64,000 nucleotides of DNA from Phoebastria nigripes (Eukaryota > Chordata > Aves > Procellariiformes > Diomedeidae). Each line of letters begins with the position of its first letter. Positions within the stretch are counted from its first letter, which is position 1. The position numbers and the translations under genes are program-made. This document shows positions 14,601-30,545 of this stretch, piece by piece. The stretch lies in the NCBI GenBank assembly GCA_035582835.1, contig JAYKAV010002353.1, forward strand, positions 311,531 to 375,530, in the 5' to 3' direction. Below the pieces are notes generated by a model that had not been told where the DNA came from, ran no database searches, and saw only the letters and a program-made list of their open reading frames with translations.

Positions 14601-17600
14601 TAAGTACTTTAGCCCTGCAAATGTCTTGGGAGAGATCATTTCAGCATTTTACTGTCCTAAATATGCATCTTTATGTAGCCAATGGCAAGTTAGGCAGCTA
14701 ATTAGGAGATGGACATGCAACCACTTTCATGGGTCTGGTTCTTAGCATACTTAGTATTACAGGCCATTAGCTTGGGGAATAAAGTATCTAACCATGATTT
14801 CTCCCCCAGTATCCTAGAAGTACGCATTGCCTTTTCTTGTTACCCTTTGTTTATTGCTCTTCGGCCAAGTTCTGGGCCATATCACTTGTTCTGTAAAAGC
14901 TAGCTTTAATTATATTTATTGAAATTATGAAATAATACAAATACTTAGAATTCATTCCTGTTCTTTCATCTAGCAACTGCTTTTAGATACTTCAAATTGG
15001 TTTATTTGCTGTTGTTATACATTCAGATAGCAGCTGTTTTCTCTGTTACATCTTAATAGCACTCCAGTTTACATTTTGTTTACATATATCAAGGAATCAT
15101 AAACTTCACTTCTGTGATCTTGTAAAGCTTGCAATATTTTAATTATGAAGCTTAATTTGACCAATATGTGTACAAGTTATAAAGTATTATTTCTTATCTA
15201 ACATTTTTTGTTTGTAAACCTATTCTGATTTTAAAGCATCTCATACATTATTCTTAACTTCTGAAGTGCTAATGAACTTTTAGTAGTTTTACTTAACTTG
15301 TATACAGTTGATTGGTGTTTTTTTCCAAGCACTAAGACAGAAATTGTTGTCTTTTATCAAGAGCTCTTGGAGCATTGCTTTCAACCTTTTGGTCCAGCAG
15401 AGAACTTTTTTCTCATTTAGAAATACCCAAACTTTTATTTGGCCAGAGCAAGGGTGTTTCGTAAAATGCTTTGTTTTCTTGCCACAAAAACTCTAGGAAG
15501 CCCTGTTACGAAAGAAATGCTGTCAAGTGGCTTTCCTCCTGCCTTTATCACTGATGTTCAATAACCATTCAAAACTTACAGGGTCAGGTAAGAGCTTTCT
15601 TAATAGAGCAGTGACATTATTTCTGGTTAGCCTCCAATATGTTATATTTGCTGAGAGCTCCAATGCATTTTTCATTTGATTTTTTTGTTTTGTTTTTGTT
15701 TTGTGGTTCTATCATCTTTTACAGGAGGGATATTTTTTTTTAAGTTTAGTTTAACCAACTAAATCTGCTAATGGATCCACTGAGCAGTTATTCAGGAGTG
15801 TTTGCTAATGTGTTTTGCTTTAGGAAAATATCCAAAATAATTGGATTGAGAATGCAGCATGCGAAGTATTTTTCCAATAGCAATATTTGGAAAATCTATA
15901 TGTGAATGGTGCCGTATGCTCATTGTTGCATATATGTGTGTGTTTAAGCTACAACAGCTTAAGTGAATACTTGAACACAACAAAATAAGTACTTGAAGAC
16001 AGATGAATGAGCAACTCTGAGTGCTTGTCATATACTTTAGAGCTTCAAAATTACACTTTTACTTCATAATTAAGCTTGTTAGTTCTTTTTTTTTTTTTTT
16101 TTACCTCAATCTTTTATGTATTGATCCTGCAAAGACTTGTGCGTGTGATTAACATTCAATGGAAGTGTTCAGGCAGCTAAAATTAGGCAGGTTCTTCAGT
16201 CCTTGCAGAATTTGGATCTCGGATTCCTTAAAGTTTATATTCTTAAGAAATATTTTAATTTTTTCTTGCTGTAATGCAAAATATTTATTTCTGAAAATCT
16301 TTGAAGTGTTTTTGTTAGCTTTTCTTAATGGGATCTTTTAAGTGGACATTGGGAAAATGTAACTTTTGTTGGAGGAGTCAGAGGAAAGGAAAAATATTGT
16401 AATGAGTAAGGGGAAATGAATAGCAAACTCTAATATGAGATTTCATAAACTTTGCCAACAACAGAAACACCACCATATTCACCAACTTTGCTGCTATGTC
16501 ACTCTTCAGTAAAAAATTTTAAAAAAGCTATTTACTATGAGTGTTCCAAAGGGAATATATGAAACAATGTCTTGATTGCACTAATTCTTAGTGCTGTAAC
16601 TGGTGAAGTGGTATGAACTATCTTGCAACACCCTGAACACTGTCAGTGTTTGGGTTTAAGAACCTGATATATTTTACATTAGCTCTTAAGTAGACACGTT
16701 CATTTGTGCATGTTAGTTACAGCATTGACAAGTATTGTAAGATGTCTCTTTAGAATTAGTATTATCAAGAGGAAGCTTTTTTTTATAATCTCTTCTTAAT
16801 AAATTACCAATAGTGAGGAGCTGACCCAAAACCTGAGGCTTGTCTTCATGCTTACCTGTCTTCATTGCTTGTTTATAATTATGTGCATTTCTCTGTATTT
16901 GTGTGTGTGTATATATATATCATTCACTGTGTACATTCATACTTGTTTCTGCAGTAAGTTTGTGACTTCCTAGGAATCAAAACTCTCAATTGGATCTTTG
17001 TTTCTGTGGGTCAAAGATATACTTGCCTGGTTCTTGATTTTTTTTTTTTTTTTTTTAATACCATACAGTTGCCTCTAGAGAATGAAAATCCAAAGCAGCT
17101 AGAAATGTGATGATGAATAAAAAATCAAAATAGTGACATCTGTATTACGAAAGATGTTCTGAAGTCAAATATGTTCATGAAGTCAGAAATAGTCTCTAGG
17201 AAGTTCATGTTTATGACTACTACTGTGAGTCATCTGTTTTACTGCAAAGAAAAATGCAAGCTATCTTGTGTAAATGTTTTACTTTGTTTAAATCACTTCT
17301 GCTACCTAAACAGCATCTGCTATTACTTGTTAAGCCTTGTAAGATTAAAATATTAAAATATCTAATTTGTTTTTGTTTTCGCATTGTAGGTTTTGACTTT
17401 TGCCTATAAGCACGCCTTGGTAAATAAAACGTATGGGAGAGGTCTCAAGTTTGCCACAAAACTTGCAGAAGAGAAGCCAACGAAGGACAACTTGAAAAAC
17501 TGCATTCAGGTAAGGTGTATTTGGTGAAGTAATGGGCCATGTTCACGCTGAGTAAGCTTTTCAAAAGCTTTTTGAATTTTTCATACCTTTTACATTGTAG

Positions 17601-18229
17601 AACTCACTAAACTTAACATTTTAACTTTACCCAGGCTTTTGTGGCTTGGCCTCCTTTGTTAATAGTGACTTCTTCTTTCTTTTTCTAGAATAGCTTGTTT
17701 GTGAGTAACCATCATTTTTTAGCAGAGTTACTTACTTTGGGACATAAAGAAAGTAGAGACAACTTAGCCAAAGATCTTCCGCATATTTAAAATCCCATTA
17801 TGTTGCTGTTTAACCACTGTTATTTTTACTATTATTAATCACAACTATTGCTAGTAGAATATAGGTGGAGAATTAATGGGAATTGCTGTAACTCCTAGGA
17901 CAAAATTTTTGTGCATTGAGTTGAAAGATGGTAGATCATATAGAATGGTTTTCTTTTTCCCCTTTCAGGACTAAATAATTCAAAGATCACCAGTTCTCCA
18001 ATCTGTTATCTTTCTGATAATAGACATCTTTAGTAAGATGTTGATATCAATGCAGTGTTTGTTGGAAGGTTTTAGATTTTAAAAAGAGTAAGACCCTAGA
18101 GCTTTTCATTTTTTTTAATGTTTGCTTTTTTTTCTTCAGCTAATGAAGTTGCTTGGATGGACTCATTGTGCGACTTTCACTGAAAATTGGCTTCCTGTGA
18201 TGTATCCACCTGATTATTGTGTATTCTAG
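5535..18229 (+). CDS. TPP2: Tripeptidyl-peptidase 2, C-terminal part (six exons, 5' part outside the window)
   Basis: TPP2 is a giant cytosolic serine exopeptidase of the subtilisin (S8) family. It removes tripeptides from free N-termini, acts downstream of the proteasome and assembles into very large spindle-shaped complexes. The exons 5535-5686, 5781-5877, 6782-6912, 8219-8426, 17390-17509 and 18140-18229 all have GT-AG borders and join in one frame to about 265 codons plus a TAG stop, matching the C-terminus of the ~1249-aa human protein as I recall it. The subtilisin catalytic domain is encoded further left, outside the window. Diagnostic stretches are [50 protein letters not shown] (here with T for A at the start), [11 protein letters not shown] and the terminal YPPDYCVF. 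A charged Lys/Glu/Asp-rich linker follows the first few residues. The ~9 kb fourth intron carries an LTR and a CR1. The reading frame is intact with no frameshift. METTL21C converges on it from the right. Confidence 0.95.
5781..5877 (+). CDS. TPP2: TPP2 coding exon B
   Basis: The acceptor is ctcttctag and the donor gttatt, a weaker donor. The first base completes the split Lys codon. The translation runs [19 protein letters not shown] and then [13 protein letters not shown], closely matching the human segment. Confidence 0.93.
5878..8218 (+). other. TPP2: TPP2 introns flanking exon C
   Basis: The introns 5878-6781 and 6913-8218 are AT-rich, and I saw no repeat or RNA gene in them. Confidence 0.6.
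6782..6912 (+). CDS. TPP2: TPP2 coding exon C
   Basis: The acceptor is ttcttttag and the donor gtacct. It starts in phase 0 with [14 protein letters not shown], continues with [20 protein letters not shown], and ends with 'aa' of a split Asn codon. Reading through the donor would give a stop after a few codons, which supports the splice site chosen here. Confidence 0.93.
8219..8426 (+). CDS. TPP2: TPP2 coding exon D
   Basis: The acceptor is ttttctag and the donor gtaaga. The first base completes Asn, giving [18 protein letters not shown]. An acidic, poorly conserved stretch ([16 protein letters not shown]) follows, then the conserved [17 protein letters not shown]. Confidence 0.93.
9953..10522 (-). 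mobile_element. Solo LTR of an avian endogenous retrovirus (minus strand)
   Basis: A 570-bp unit begins with TGTCGTG and ends with CCAGTACA, so it has TG...CA ends. I recognise the internal text (for example GGTGGGATGGGGGA, GACAGTTTAATAGGTAAA, GAGAAGCAGAAAAGGCCTTG) as a common LTR in bird genomes. Read on the minus strand it has an ATTAAA polyadenylation signal near the U5 side, and the TATA position is degraded (GCACTAAAAAGC). The flanks TTGAC and TTGTT do not make a clean target duplication. No gag, pol or env sequence is nearby, so it is a recombined solo LTR. It is antisense to TPP2. I do not assign a family name. Confidence 0.85.
10800..11287 (+). mobile_element. CR1 LINE 3' fragment (plus strand, degraded)
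   Basis: It begins near GAGGGCCACAAAGATGATT and runs through GGAGCCAGGCTCTTCGCAGT, GTGACAGGACAAGAGACAGT and GGGTTGCCTGGAGAGGTGGT to the 3' end GATCTCCAGAGCTCCTTTCTG. The part at about 10890-10935 is replaced by unrelated text and the middle holds a T/G-rich expansion, so it is old. It lies 280 bases from the solo LTR. Confidence 0.85.
11502..11522. repeat. Poly-A run (21 bases)
   Basis: Uninterrupted A tract about 215 bases after the CR1 3' end. Confidence 0.9.
17390..17509 (+). CDS. TPP2: TPP2 coding exon E
   Basis: This exon of exactly 40 codons is flanked by the acceptor gcattgtag and the donor gtaagg. It encodes [20 protein letters not shown] and then [20 protein letters not shown], with only a few substitutions from the human residues. 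Confidence 0.94.
17510..18139 (+). other. TPP2: Last TPP2 intron
   Basis: 630 bases of AT-rich intron. It has a long pyrimidine-rich tract before the final acceptor and no other feature. Confidence 0.7.
18140..18229 (+). CDS. TPP2: TPP2 terminal coding exon
   Basis: The acceptor is ttcttcag. It encodes [20 protein letters not shown] then MYPPDYCVF and a TAG stop at 18227-18229. The C-terminal residues are the same as in mammalian TPP2. Confidence 0.95.
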   Translation, partial: LMKLLGWTHCATFTENWLPVMYPPDYCVF

Positions 18230-18980
18230 AAAACCAACAATTGTAAACTTAAAGTGATTTTATATGGGGCAGGATATGAAAAGATAAGTTTGACTTTTTA
18301 TTGGAACGCATGTTTTCATTACTGAATGCTGATTATTAAATTGTGTGTATTTATCAGTAAAGGCACCTGGGTAGAGCTTAATACCTGTTAACCTAACTCC
18401 TGTCATCAGGGAGTTTCCTTATTGTGCATCCCATTGCTGGCAATGGATGTGCCAGAACTGCCAACACCAAGGATTTGGAATTATGCTGGAAAGGCTTACT
18501 GCATGCATGTTAGGTTCTTAACTGTTACTTTTAACTGCAAACCTGTAAAAGCTCTGTATTTTTTACAGTAAACTGAATTTTAACATGTTTGATCTTAATT
18601 TCAATTGTATGAAGGCCTTAAAGCTACTTGAAGAGTAGCTAAAATCTTATTTATTAGACTGAAGTAATGGGACATCATTACCTGTATTGTTTGCAACAGT
18701 TTACATTTAATTTTTTTTAAGAAAAATTCAACCTCTCAAACTGTTACAATGTGTAACTTGGAATTGCTGATGCATAGGTGCTCTTGTAAATCTTCATTTT
18801 GGAGTGATTTCAGGCAAACTCAAAAATCCATGTGAAGTTGAGTATCAGGACAGGCTGATACATGTATAAAAGTGCCAGACAGTTAAATCTTGATCAGGTA
18901 TTGTAAAGCTATACATATATGTTTAATAATGTTAAAAATGTAAAACACAGCAGAATAAATGTGCAAAGTTGAAGATCAAA
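18230..18980 (+). other. TPP2: TPP2 3' untranslated region
   Basis: AT-rich non-coding sequence follows the stop. I place the end about 20 bases after the AATAAA at 18954, so the right boundary is an estimate. An ATTAAA at 18335 could give a shorter transcript. Confidence 0.65.
18954..18959 (+). promoter_or_regulatory. TPP2: Polyadenylation signal of TPP2 (AATAAA)
   Basis: A canonical hexamer 725 bases after the stop, followed by an A-rich stretch and then a GT-containing stretch (about 18980-19000). It is the only perfect AATAAA on this strand near the end of the gene. Confidence 0.6.
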
Positions 18981-19415
18981 AAACACCATGTGCACTCTGA
19001 TACTTTAAAAGATTATTTTATAATTAATAAAAACAAATAATGAAGCTGAAAATTGTATTGGTTTCTGAAAGAGTATATAAATGAAACTTGCTGAAAGAAA
19101 ACACCTTACAAACAACAGAAGTTCAGTGCAGCCCGGAAGATCAATGCTTTCTGTTAAAGCCTTTTTACTCACTATTCCTATTAACATTGTTCCTTCAGTG
19201 GAGTGAAATTGGTCTGTTTGAACAGGTCATAAGTTTCAACCAGAGACAAATTGCTATGTCATTTGTCTTGCCGGTTTTTTTGTAACTTGTAATGCAAAAC
19301 TCAAAACTTTACAAACTCGGCAACTTTACAAACATGAATGCACAGAAGGTGCACCATAATGCTGCAAAACATTTAAGGTGCTGCCATTAAATCAAAATTA
19401 GTAATAGTTTTCTCT

Positions 19416-23148
<3,733 letters not shown>

Positions 23149-23981
23149 GGCAAAAGAGCTGAAATGGAAGGGGGAAAATAATGTTGTAAAAGCTTGGGGA
23201 CACTCTTTGCATGAGATATGGTTGGAAGAAGACAGCGAGTAGTTTGGGTGGGCTTTGGTTTTGGGGTTTTTTCAATGACAGGTTGAAGGGACAGGAAGCC
23301 ACGATGAGAGGTGACATCCCCACTCCACTGGAAGTTGCTGCAAGCACTTTCTGGTAAGGCAGTAATACTATCAGAGTTTTTATTTTATCACATTTATCAT
23401 GTTTATTTTATCATTTATGCAAAATGTTAGCATTATGTCACTAAACGGATGCCACTAATCAGTATGAAAAGTAAGCTACTTGCATGGTACTCCTATCAGT
23501 TGAAGCAACAGCTGAGAAAGATGAACTGTCTTTTAATGTTTATAACTTATCTGTGTAATTTACCGTTTCCCAAAGAACATGGGACTTGGCATTCCTGCGA
23601 TAAAACTGGTTAATTTGCTGCAGCCAGTACTCTTGGTTTTGTCTCCTTGTGTACCGTTGCGTTCTCTTCTCTGCCTTTTCCTGCAGAACAGCTAATTGAA
23701 TTACCCTGAAATGTAGTGAACTGCAGAGTATGCAGATTGCGGTCAGGAAATAATTGCAGTGAGAAGTTTGGATCGGTAAGCTTTTTTGGAGAACTCAATG
23801 TGTGTTACGAATGACTGCATCTTCAGCCTACAGGGCAGCACCCAACATAAGAAGGAACTGCTTGATACCAGCTAACAAGCAGTAAAAGAGGAGTAGGACT
23901 GGATCTAAGTTTGCCTGGGGAGAAATATGCCAGTGAAACTTTTCGCTTAACTAGAGTTTTCTTCAGTGATAGCACCTATGT

Positions 23982-24030
23982 ATATGTGTGTCTGTGTGTG
24001 TGTGTGTATGCACACACATGCATATGTATA
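23982..24030. repeat. TG/CA-type dinucleotide repeat
   Basis: An imperfect TG run passes into CACACACATGCATATG, so the two halves are partly self-complementary. Confidence 0.85.
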
Positions 24031-27000
24031 AAGAGAAAATAAATGGTTCATAACTTGCTCTGGCCAGAGGCTGTACAAGTTCACCCTTCCCACGTATCAT
24101 GATGGCTGGCACGTGCTACATTTTTATCCATGATTGGCCTTATTCTGTTCATTTTTGAGAATGTGTATGTGTTTGCTCTCTCCAGCCACATGCACTGCAG
24201 ACAAAGTGTTGTATAATTTGGGTTGCATCATACTGCAGGCGGCTGTTCTAGGTATCCCGGCCAGAAGGGGGAGAGGTTTGGCAGCGGCCAGGAGGTTCAG
24301 TAATGCCTGCAGGTAGTTTTTTAAGGAGCAGAGTGACTGCTGACTTGCGTGGGTGGTTTATTTGCACACATGATATTGACACCATTGCAGTTTTACTGAT
24401 ACCTGATACATTCCTTATTGCTACTCTGTTTATTCACAAGGACAGGATTTGTGTTCTAACTCCTCTAGCACTGTGTTTGTTCAGTCATGGCAGTGATTTT
24501 GTACTGTTTCAGAAAAGAGAGCGCTTTAAAGTAAATTGATTTCTGCAGATTTTTTTTTTATTATTATTTTATTTGATTTTCCTCAGAGGGCCTCCATCTA
24601 GCTAGTAACAAGTTCTGGCTATGCACCTTTTGTCTATAATTTGAGATATGATGATGGTAGGTAAGAGACTGAAGATAATGCTGCAGTTACAGCATTCCCT
24701 GACATATGAGTGAATGCATCCATGTTCATGTTTCACACGTGAAAGTGTGCCTCCTTACAACAGCAATGGTTTCGATGCAATTTCATGTAATCAAAAGTAC
24801 GCTTCCAGTTTTCAGCAATGCCTCTTTTTCATATCTTGAGCTAGAATAAAATCTGGTCATGTTTTAATGTTTTAGGAAATCTCTGGGAAAATATATTAAG
24901 ACTTGTGTAATTGGCAAAGTGTGTAATGAAAAGAGAAGAATGTCAGAACTGGTGATGGCTACAGCCAGAAAACACTTACCTGAAGACCCAGTTTTCCAAA
25001 CATTTCATGTTTAAACATGCAAAGCACTACATTTTCAAAGTTTGGGTTTGTTTTGGGTTTTTTGGATTTTTTTTTTTTTCATTTGGTAAGGCTCTTGTAG
25101 CATGAAATCTGTACTATTTAAGTGAAAGACTAATCCTGAAATTACAAAGCAGGGGGAAACTTCGCATTGTCTAGTACCCTTATACGTAAAAATCAGAAAA
25201 GCTTGTTTAATGAGTAAACTGTTTAACTTGTCAGTTTGGGTAGAAAGTGATCCGTCTGTATTTTTTTCTTTGCTTAGGTAAGTTCTTACTGCAACAGGTC
25301 AAAATTTCAGTTGGCTATGCATAGCAGTGCATACCACAAAATAGCTTGGAAACAAGCTTAGTAAATATATATTTGTTGATCTGCTGGTAAGTACTTGCAG
25401 TAAATACAATTGCATCTCTGATCATGATATATAGATATATATACCCTATTATCCCTCATTCAGTACAGACTGAATTCTAAATTAAATTAGACATGTTACA
25501 TTAAATTTTCAAAATAAAAACTGCTATGCTTTCTTGTGCTTTGTCCTTTGAGCTCCTCTAAAAGAGGAGTCTGCTTAAATATTTACGAAGACGCTTTGTT
25601 GTTTTTATTTAATCCCTTCTTAAAACGATCATGAGGTCTAGAAGATGCCTACTGGTTATACTGGCACTGTGGTGAGACTGGTGTGGTCCTTAAGTCCATC
25701 AGGTGCCTGAGTTCTTAGATGGTAAAATGGGGGAATAAAGATTATGCGCCCTGCATTTGTATGTCACCTAACACACTGGGCTCCGGTTTATGGCTGGGGC
25801 TTCTAGATGCTATAATAATACCTTTTCATAGGTGTAGTTTTTGCAAAATAGAAAGGTGGTGTTGGTTTTTGGTTTGTTTGGGTTTTTTTATATAGCCTAC
25901 TGCCATAACTATTAATTATATATTTCATAAACTGGAGTAAAAAGTAAGGCGCTTTTTAGCTGCAAACTACAGGACAGGTTTAGTCTTATAATTTCAAGAA
26001 TTCAAGTATATTAGCATCTTGGCATTAATGACGCACAGCTTTATTTTATCATTTTAAATGACAGACTGTACCTGAAGACTACAGACACAAGTGAGTATTG
26101 AGTAAGCTATTTGCAAATAGGTGGTGTTTGCATTATTACATACCCTATGTGTAATATGGTCAAGTTGCTGCTGTGCTTCTAGAATTGTAAATACTGACGT
26201 TTCTTACTATTTTGACATTTTTCTGATCCATATTTCACTGAAAATGGTATATCTCTAAAAGCATTTTGATTTAATATAATAATATTGCAACCAAAATCTG
26301 TTGCCTTAGAAAATGTTGGCTCTTTCTGAATGTTAGCAGCTGATTCCTTTGCAAGATGATCCTGAAGGCATCATTAAATTCTGTGCTTTCCAAAGTTTTT
26401 AAACCCGTATTGACTTCATTAATAGTCTTAAACTGTTGTGAACAAAACAACTTACAAAATCACATTTGATTTCTTCAGAACCAAAGGAAGAAAGAATAAT
26501 TCACAAAATTGTATCTATTTGACAATGCCATGTAAAATTAACAAGGTAATTAAACACTGAAGGGCAAATTGTAAGATAATGATAAACCTTGAGGTAACAG
26601 TTTATCTCCTATAAGAATAAATTTTGTGCCTCTTAACTTCCAAAATCCATTGCTTGGAAAGCAAATCTAGCTATGTGGCCCAAAAAAACCAGAAAGTAGG
26701 TTAGTGAGCGAGCAGTACTGTGTCACTAGGTCTTCAGCTATAAACACAATATGCTCTGCTGAAATGTGTTTCTCTCACCTCTGCGCAAAGTTACACAGCA
26801 TAGTCTGTCTGTTTTAGCCTGAATTATTTGGGCAAAAGCCAATTCCATTTGCTCGCATGGGAAATGCAATTGCAGTGTGTTCTTTGTGAGATAGGGCTTA
26901 GCCATACACTCATACCATACACAGACATCCGTGTTTCTTAGAGCTCATGCAATTTTCTCATGTTCTCATGCACTAAATAAAAAAAAGTATTATAAAAAGA

Positions 27001-28113
27001 TGAATATAAATGCTAGGAAATAAAGGAAATGTCAGTGCTAGGAACATCACTGTAGTAAACCTATATGATATTTGAGTCCACAAGGTAAATGCATCCAAAT
27101 ACTGAAAACCGGCAATGATAATAATCACTCCTCGCAAAATAGTAGGGGTTAGGTAAGCTGGATTTCGTTGGCTAACGCAGCTGACCTGAAATGTAAGAAT
27201 TCAGACAAGCGTATTTCCTTTGTTAGTTAGCAGAGAACACAAAGGCGTATCAGACGAGGTTAGCTGGTCAGCTGTGTGGTTACCTGCTGTGACAGAGGGC
27301 CCTGGAAGTTTCCTGTGGGCGGATGCACGCTCCAGAGGTTTTTATACAGGCATGCACCTGGAAGGAATAACTCTCTGCTCCGACCAGTCGGATTGCAGGC
27401 TATTTAGAGTAACATTACCAGGCAGCGCTTGAAGAACTTACTATGTTACACTAAACTCTTCCACATTTGCAGTACAAAATGAAAACGCTCTTAGGCTTTG
27501 AAGTCCCCAGAGTACCAACCTTCAGAAATAAAATCTCTGCTTCCTCCAATCTCTTGTTCTGTTTTTGCAGATTAAGCGTTCCCTGCATTCGCCTTATAGT
27601 CTGCAGTGCTGACCGAAACAAGCAACTTACTGTGGGCAAACTAGTGCATAAATAATGTGTGTGGCCACTTGGCAGTAGCCCAAACACAGAGAAAAGTTCA
27701 TGAAGCTCCTACTGCCAGGAAAAGGTCAAGTCTTCCTTGCCCCGCTGAGCGCCTGGCTGGGGAAGCTCTGGGTACCCTCCCCTGCCCTGGGTCACGGAGA
27801 GTGTGTCAGAGAACTGACAATCCTGAGGAAATAACAGCTTTCCCATCGTCTTTAGTGCAGGTGGATATTATAGATGTTGGAGATAAACCAAATATGTATT
27901 CCTTAGACATTTCAAGAATTTGAGTTTTATTTGCATTTACCACTTTGCTGCCCTTCTGCCCTCCCTTCTCCTTCTTGGAAAAGATTCTGTAGAAAGAAAT
28001 TCAACTAGTGGGTAGAAAAATTTAAAAGGAACTTTGAAAGTCATAAAGCTAGAAGACAACCCCTGGCTAATTAATGAACAACTGAAGGTTGGCAATAGAA
28101 ATAAGGGGTCGGG

Positions 28114-28143
28114 NNNNNNNNNNNNNNNNNNNNNNNNNNNNNN
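28114..28143. other. Assembly gap (30 Ns)
   Basis: A run of 30 N between ataaggggtcggg and tgggaatgtag. The missing length is unknown. Confidence 0.98.
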
Positions 28144-29754
28144 TGGGAATGTAGATTTTTAACTCAATTTATAGGCATTTGCATCTTTGGATGAACAGCT
28201 TTTGAATTCAGGTAATGCTCTCTTGAACAGTGGCAAAGGAAAAAATGAGCCTTTTCTGTCACTGCGGCTGTGTATTTCACACGTTAGCCGCTGCGTGTCT
28301 CTAGTTGTCACACCAAGTACAGGAAACAGTTGGCTGCTCATTCAAATGCTCACCAGTTTCTTTCCTCTGAAATTTGATAGTTAAAAGACACTTTTTTTTT
28401 TTTACACTTGGGACCTATTAGTATTAAGATATTAACTGTATTAAGTTGATATCATAAACATTGCATTTCACAGGCCCGCCTGACTTTACAGGTACTGCAA
28501 ATGAGCGGTCCCGAGCTAGGTCAGTAGCTGTTATTAGAAAGAAAAAGGCAGATACGCTGCTGTTGGAATGACTGCCATACCTTTTTTAAAGACGTGGTCT
28601 TTTCAGCAGGCACATTCCCACTGTCATATTTATTGTATTTGTCACCGGGGGTGAATGTAGCTCAGACTGGTGCTGCTGTTAAAGTTCTGTCCTAAGCTTT
28701 GGCAATGGGATTGATGCTGAACATAAATAGTTTATTTTTTAAATCAAATCAAAGGAACTGGCTTACTCTATATTGTGTCTCTTGTGTAAGCAACTAAAAA
28801 GGATGGCAACTGTAGGGACAGTGTTACAGCATATTTACAAATCATGTGGGTATGGCTTTGTTTCTTGTTTATAAGTGATACAGGAATCAACACTGATACT
28901 CTGAAGTGTAGCTGTGGTTGACATATATTTACTGTATAATTTCTATAAGTGCTTCTTGTGCTACAGTCTGTCTCCAAGTATTTTGTGTTTAACATTGAAA
29001 ATGAGTGTTGTCTGGAGGTGTAGCCCCATGGGATTAAAATTTCTCCAGGCTTCTGTGAATAGGCAGGCTGAGGATAGAGTACAGCACCTCAGTTCTGTGT
29101 GTAAAAGGGCAATTTTCAGTTATTAACTCAACATCCAATTCCACAAATCTCTGAATTACTCGGTTGGCTTTTCTGTTTCTGTAAACACTCAGGGGAATTT
29201 TGCCATCTAGGCCATTTGAGGAGGACAAAACACAACAGGCTTCCAAATGCGATGAAGTAAATCAAACTTCAAATATTTTTAGAAGGTATTTATTTTTAAT
29301 GTGAGTTGTGTGGTTTGGGTTTTGGGGGTTTTAAGTCTGGTTATATGAAACCTAATTGGTGGTGTGGGCCTTTTTCCTTTTTAGTGCTATCAAACTACCA
29401 GGAAAGCTGGGAAGAGTATTCTTCCTAACTCTGCCTGTCACTGAACTCGGCAGTAGCATCCTCTTCAGTGTATAGGCAGAGTAGAACTATATTCATATTA
29501 TTGGATTATAGATTAGAATGATTTAAATTTGAAACAAATTTAAAAGTTCCTCTGCTATTAATAGTAGCAAGTTCAGTGTAAAATGATGTAAAATTGTTAA
29601 AACCTTAATTAAAAGATTGTAAGAAATAGGTATGAAAATGTTAAGGTCTTCTCTGAACACATCAGGAGCAAGTAGCCTGCCAGATTTGTGCCAAAAGAAG
29701 GCAGAGTTAAACCAGGAAAGTTAAAAGATATTCTTATCAGTTAAATTAATAGTC

Positions 29755-30545
29755 ACAAATCACCAGGACCAGATGGTAATTACCCAGAACTCTGCAGTGA
29801 AATTACCAGCTCCAAACCAGAGCGTGGTGCCTGCTGCTGAAAGTAGACTTGATACCAGAGCACAGGAAGCTGTGCAAATGTGAGGCCTATTTCTAAGGGG
29901 GTCTTGGAGGGGTCTAGGGAACAGTGGACCAGTAAATCTGACATTTGTGCTAGTTAAACTGAGAGGAACGGTAGTGTTGGTGTTAGCTGATAAATAATAA
30001 GGCATAGCGTGGAAAAGGAAGAAGGTTTTGTGTGTTCTTTGGAAGTGTCTACAAACACATAGCTCAGGGTCCTCCAGTTAATACAATGAACATGGATTTC
30101 CACAAGCTTTTGATAAGGTCACTCACTAAAGATCCTTACAGAAATTAAGCTTTGCTGGGATAAGAAGGGGGAGTTATCTTTTGTTTTAATAATTTGTGAA
30201 CAGCAAGGAGGCAATAAATGGTCAGGTTTACAGTGTCCCATGGGGAGCTGTGCTACTGAGTGTATTCCTAAAAGCTAACGGGAAATGAAGAAAATTCTGT
30301 GGTGACAATAATGTAGAATTATTCAAGATAGTGAAAACGAAAATAAGCTGGAGAGTTCCAAAAGGATCTCTGACACGTTATGAGAGGTGATAATATGATA
30401 AATGAAATTCAGTGCTGACAAGTATAACATAATAGACAGGGACAGCCTCTAACTCACTACCACCTCGGAAAGAGATCTTAATGTCACCAGAGACAGCTAT
30501 ATAAAAATACCTTTGCAAACCATATTAGTAATCAAAAACATAAAG
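29755..30545 (+). mobile_element. Ancient, decayed CR1-type LINE reverse-transcriptase fossil
   Basis: The order of remnants follows the reverse-transcriptase region of old sauropsid CR1/L3-like elements: CACCAGGACCAGATGG (29761), AACAGTGGACCAGTAAATCT, a piece translating to QAFDKVTH at 30103-30126 (family KAFDKVPH), GGCAATAAATGGTCAGGTTT, TCCCATGGGGAGCTGTGCT, AGAATTATTCAAGATAGTGA, and AAAGAGATCTTAATGTCACC. Frames are broken throughout and the position of the FADD catalytic box is lost. This copy is far older than the other CR1 pieces. Identification is from memory of the consensus; limits are approximate. Confidence 0.72.

Larger units (their letters stand above)
8427..17389 (+). other. TPP2: Large TPP2 intron (about 9 kb)
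   Basis: The intron holds a solo LTR (9953-10522) and a CR1 fragment (10800-11287). The rest is AT-rich with poly-A or poly-T runs (11502-11522, 16087-16102, 17039-17056) and nothing else I recognise. Open frames here are short and unsupported. Confidence 0.7.
23159..29754. other. Region upstream of METTL21C, no gene supported
   Basis: The 5'UTR exon(s) and promoter of METTL21C should lie here or further right. I could not pinpoint them. The stretch includes a TG/CA repeat (23982-24030), an assembly gap (28114-28143) and otherwise AT-rich unique sequence. No open frame here shows homology that I recognise. Confidence 0.5.
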
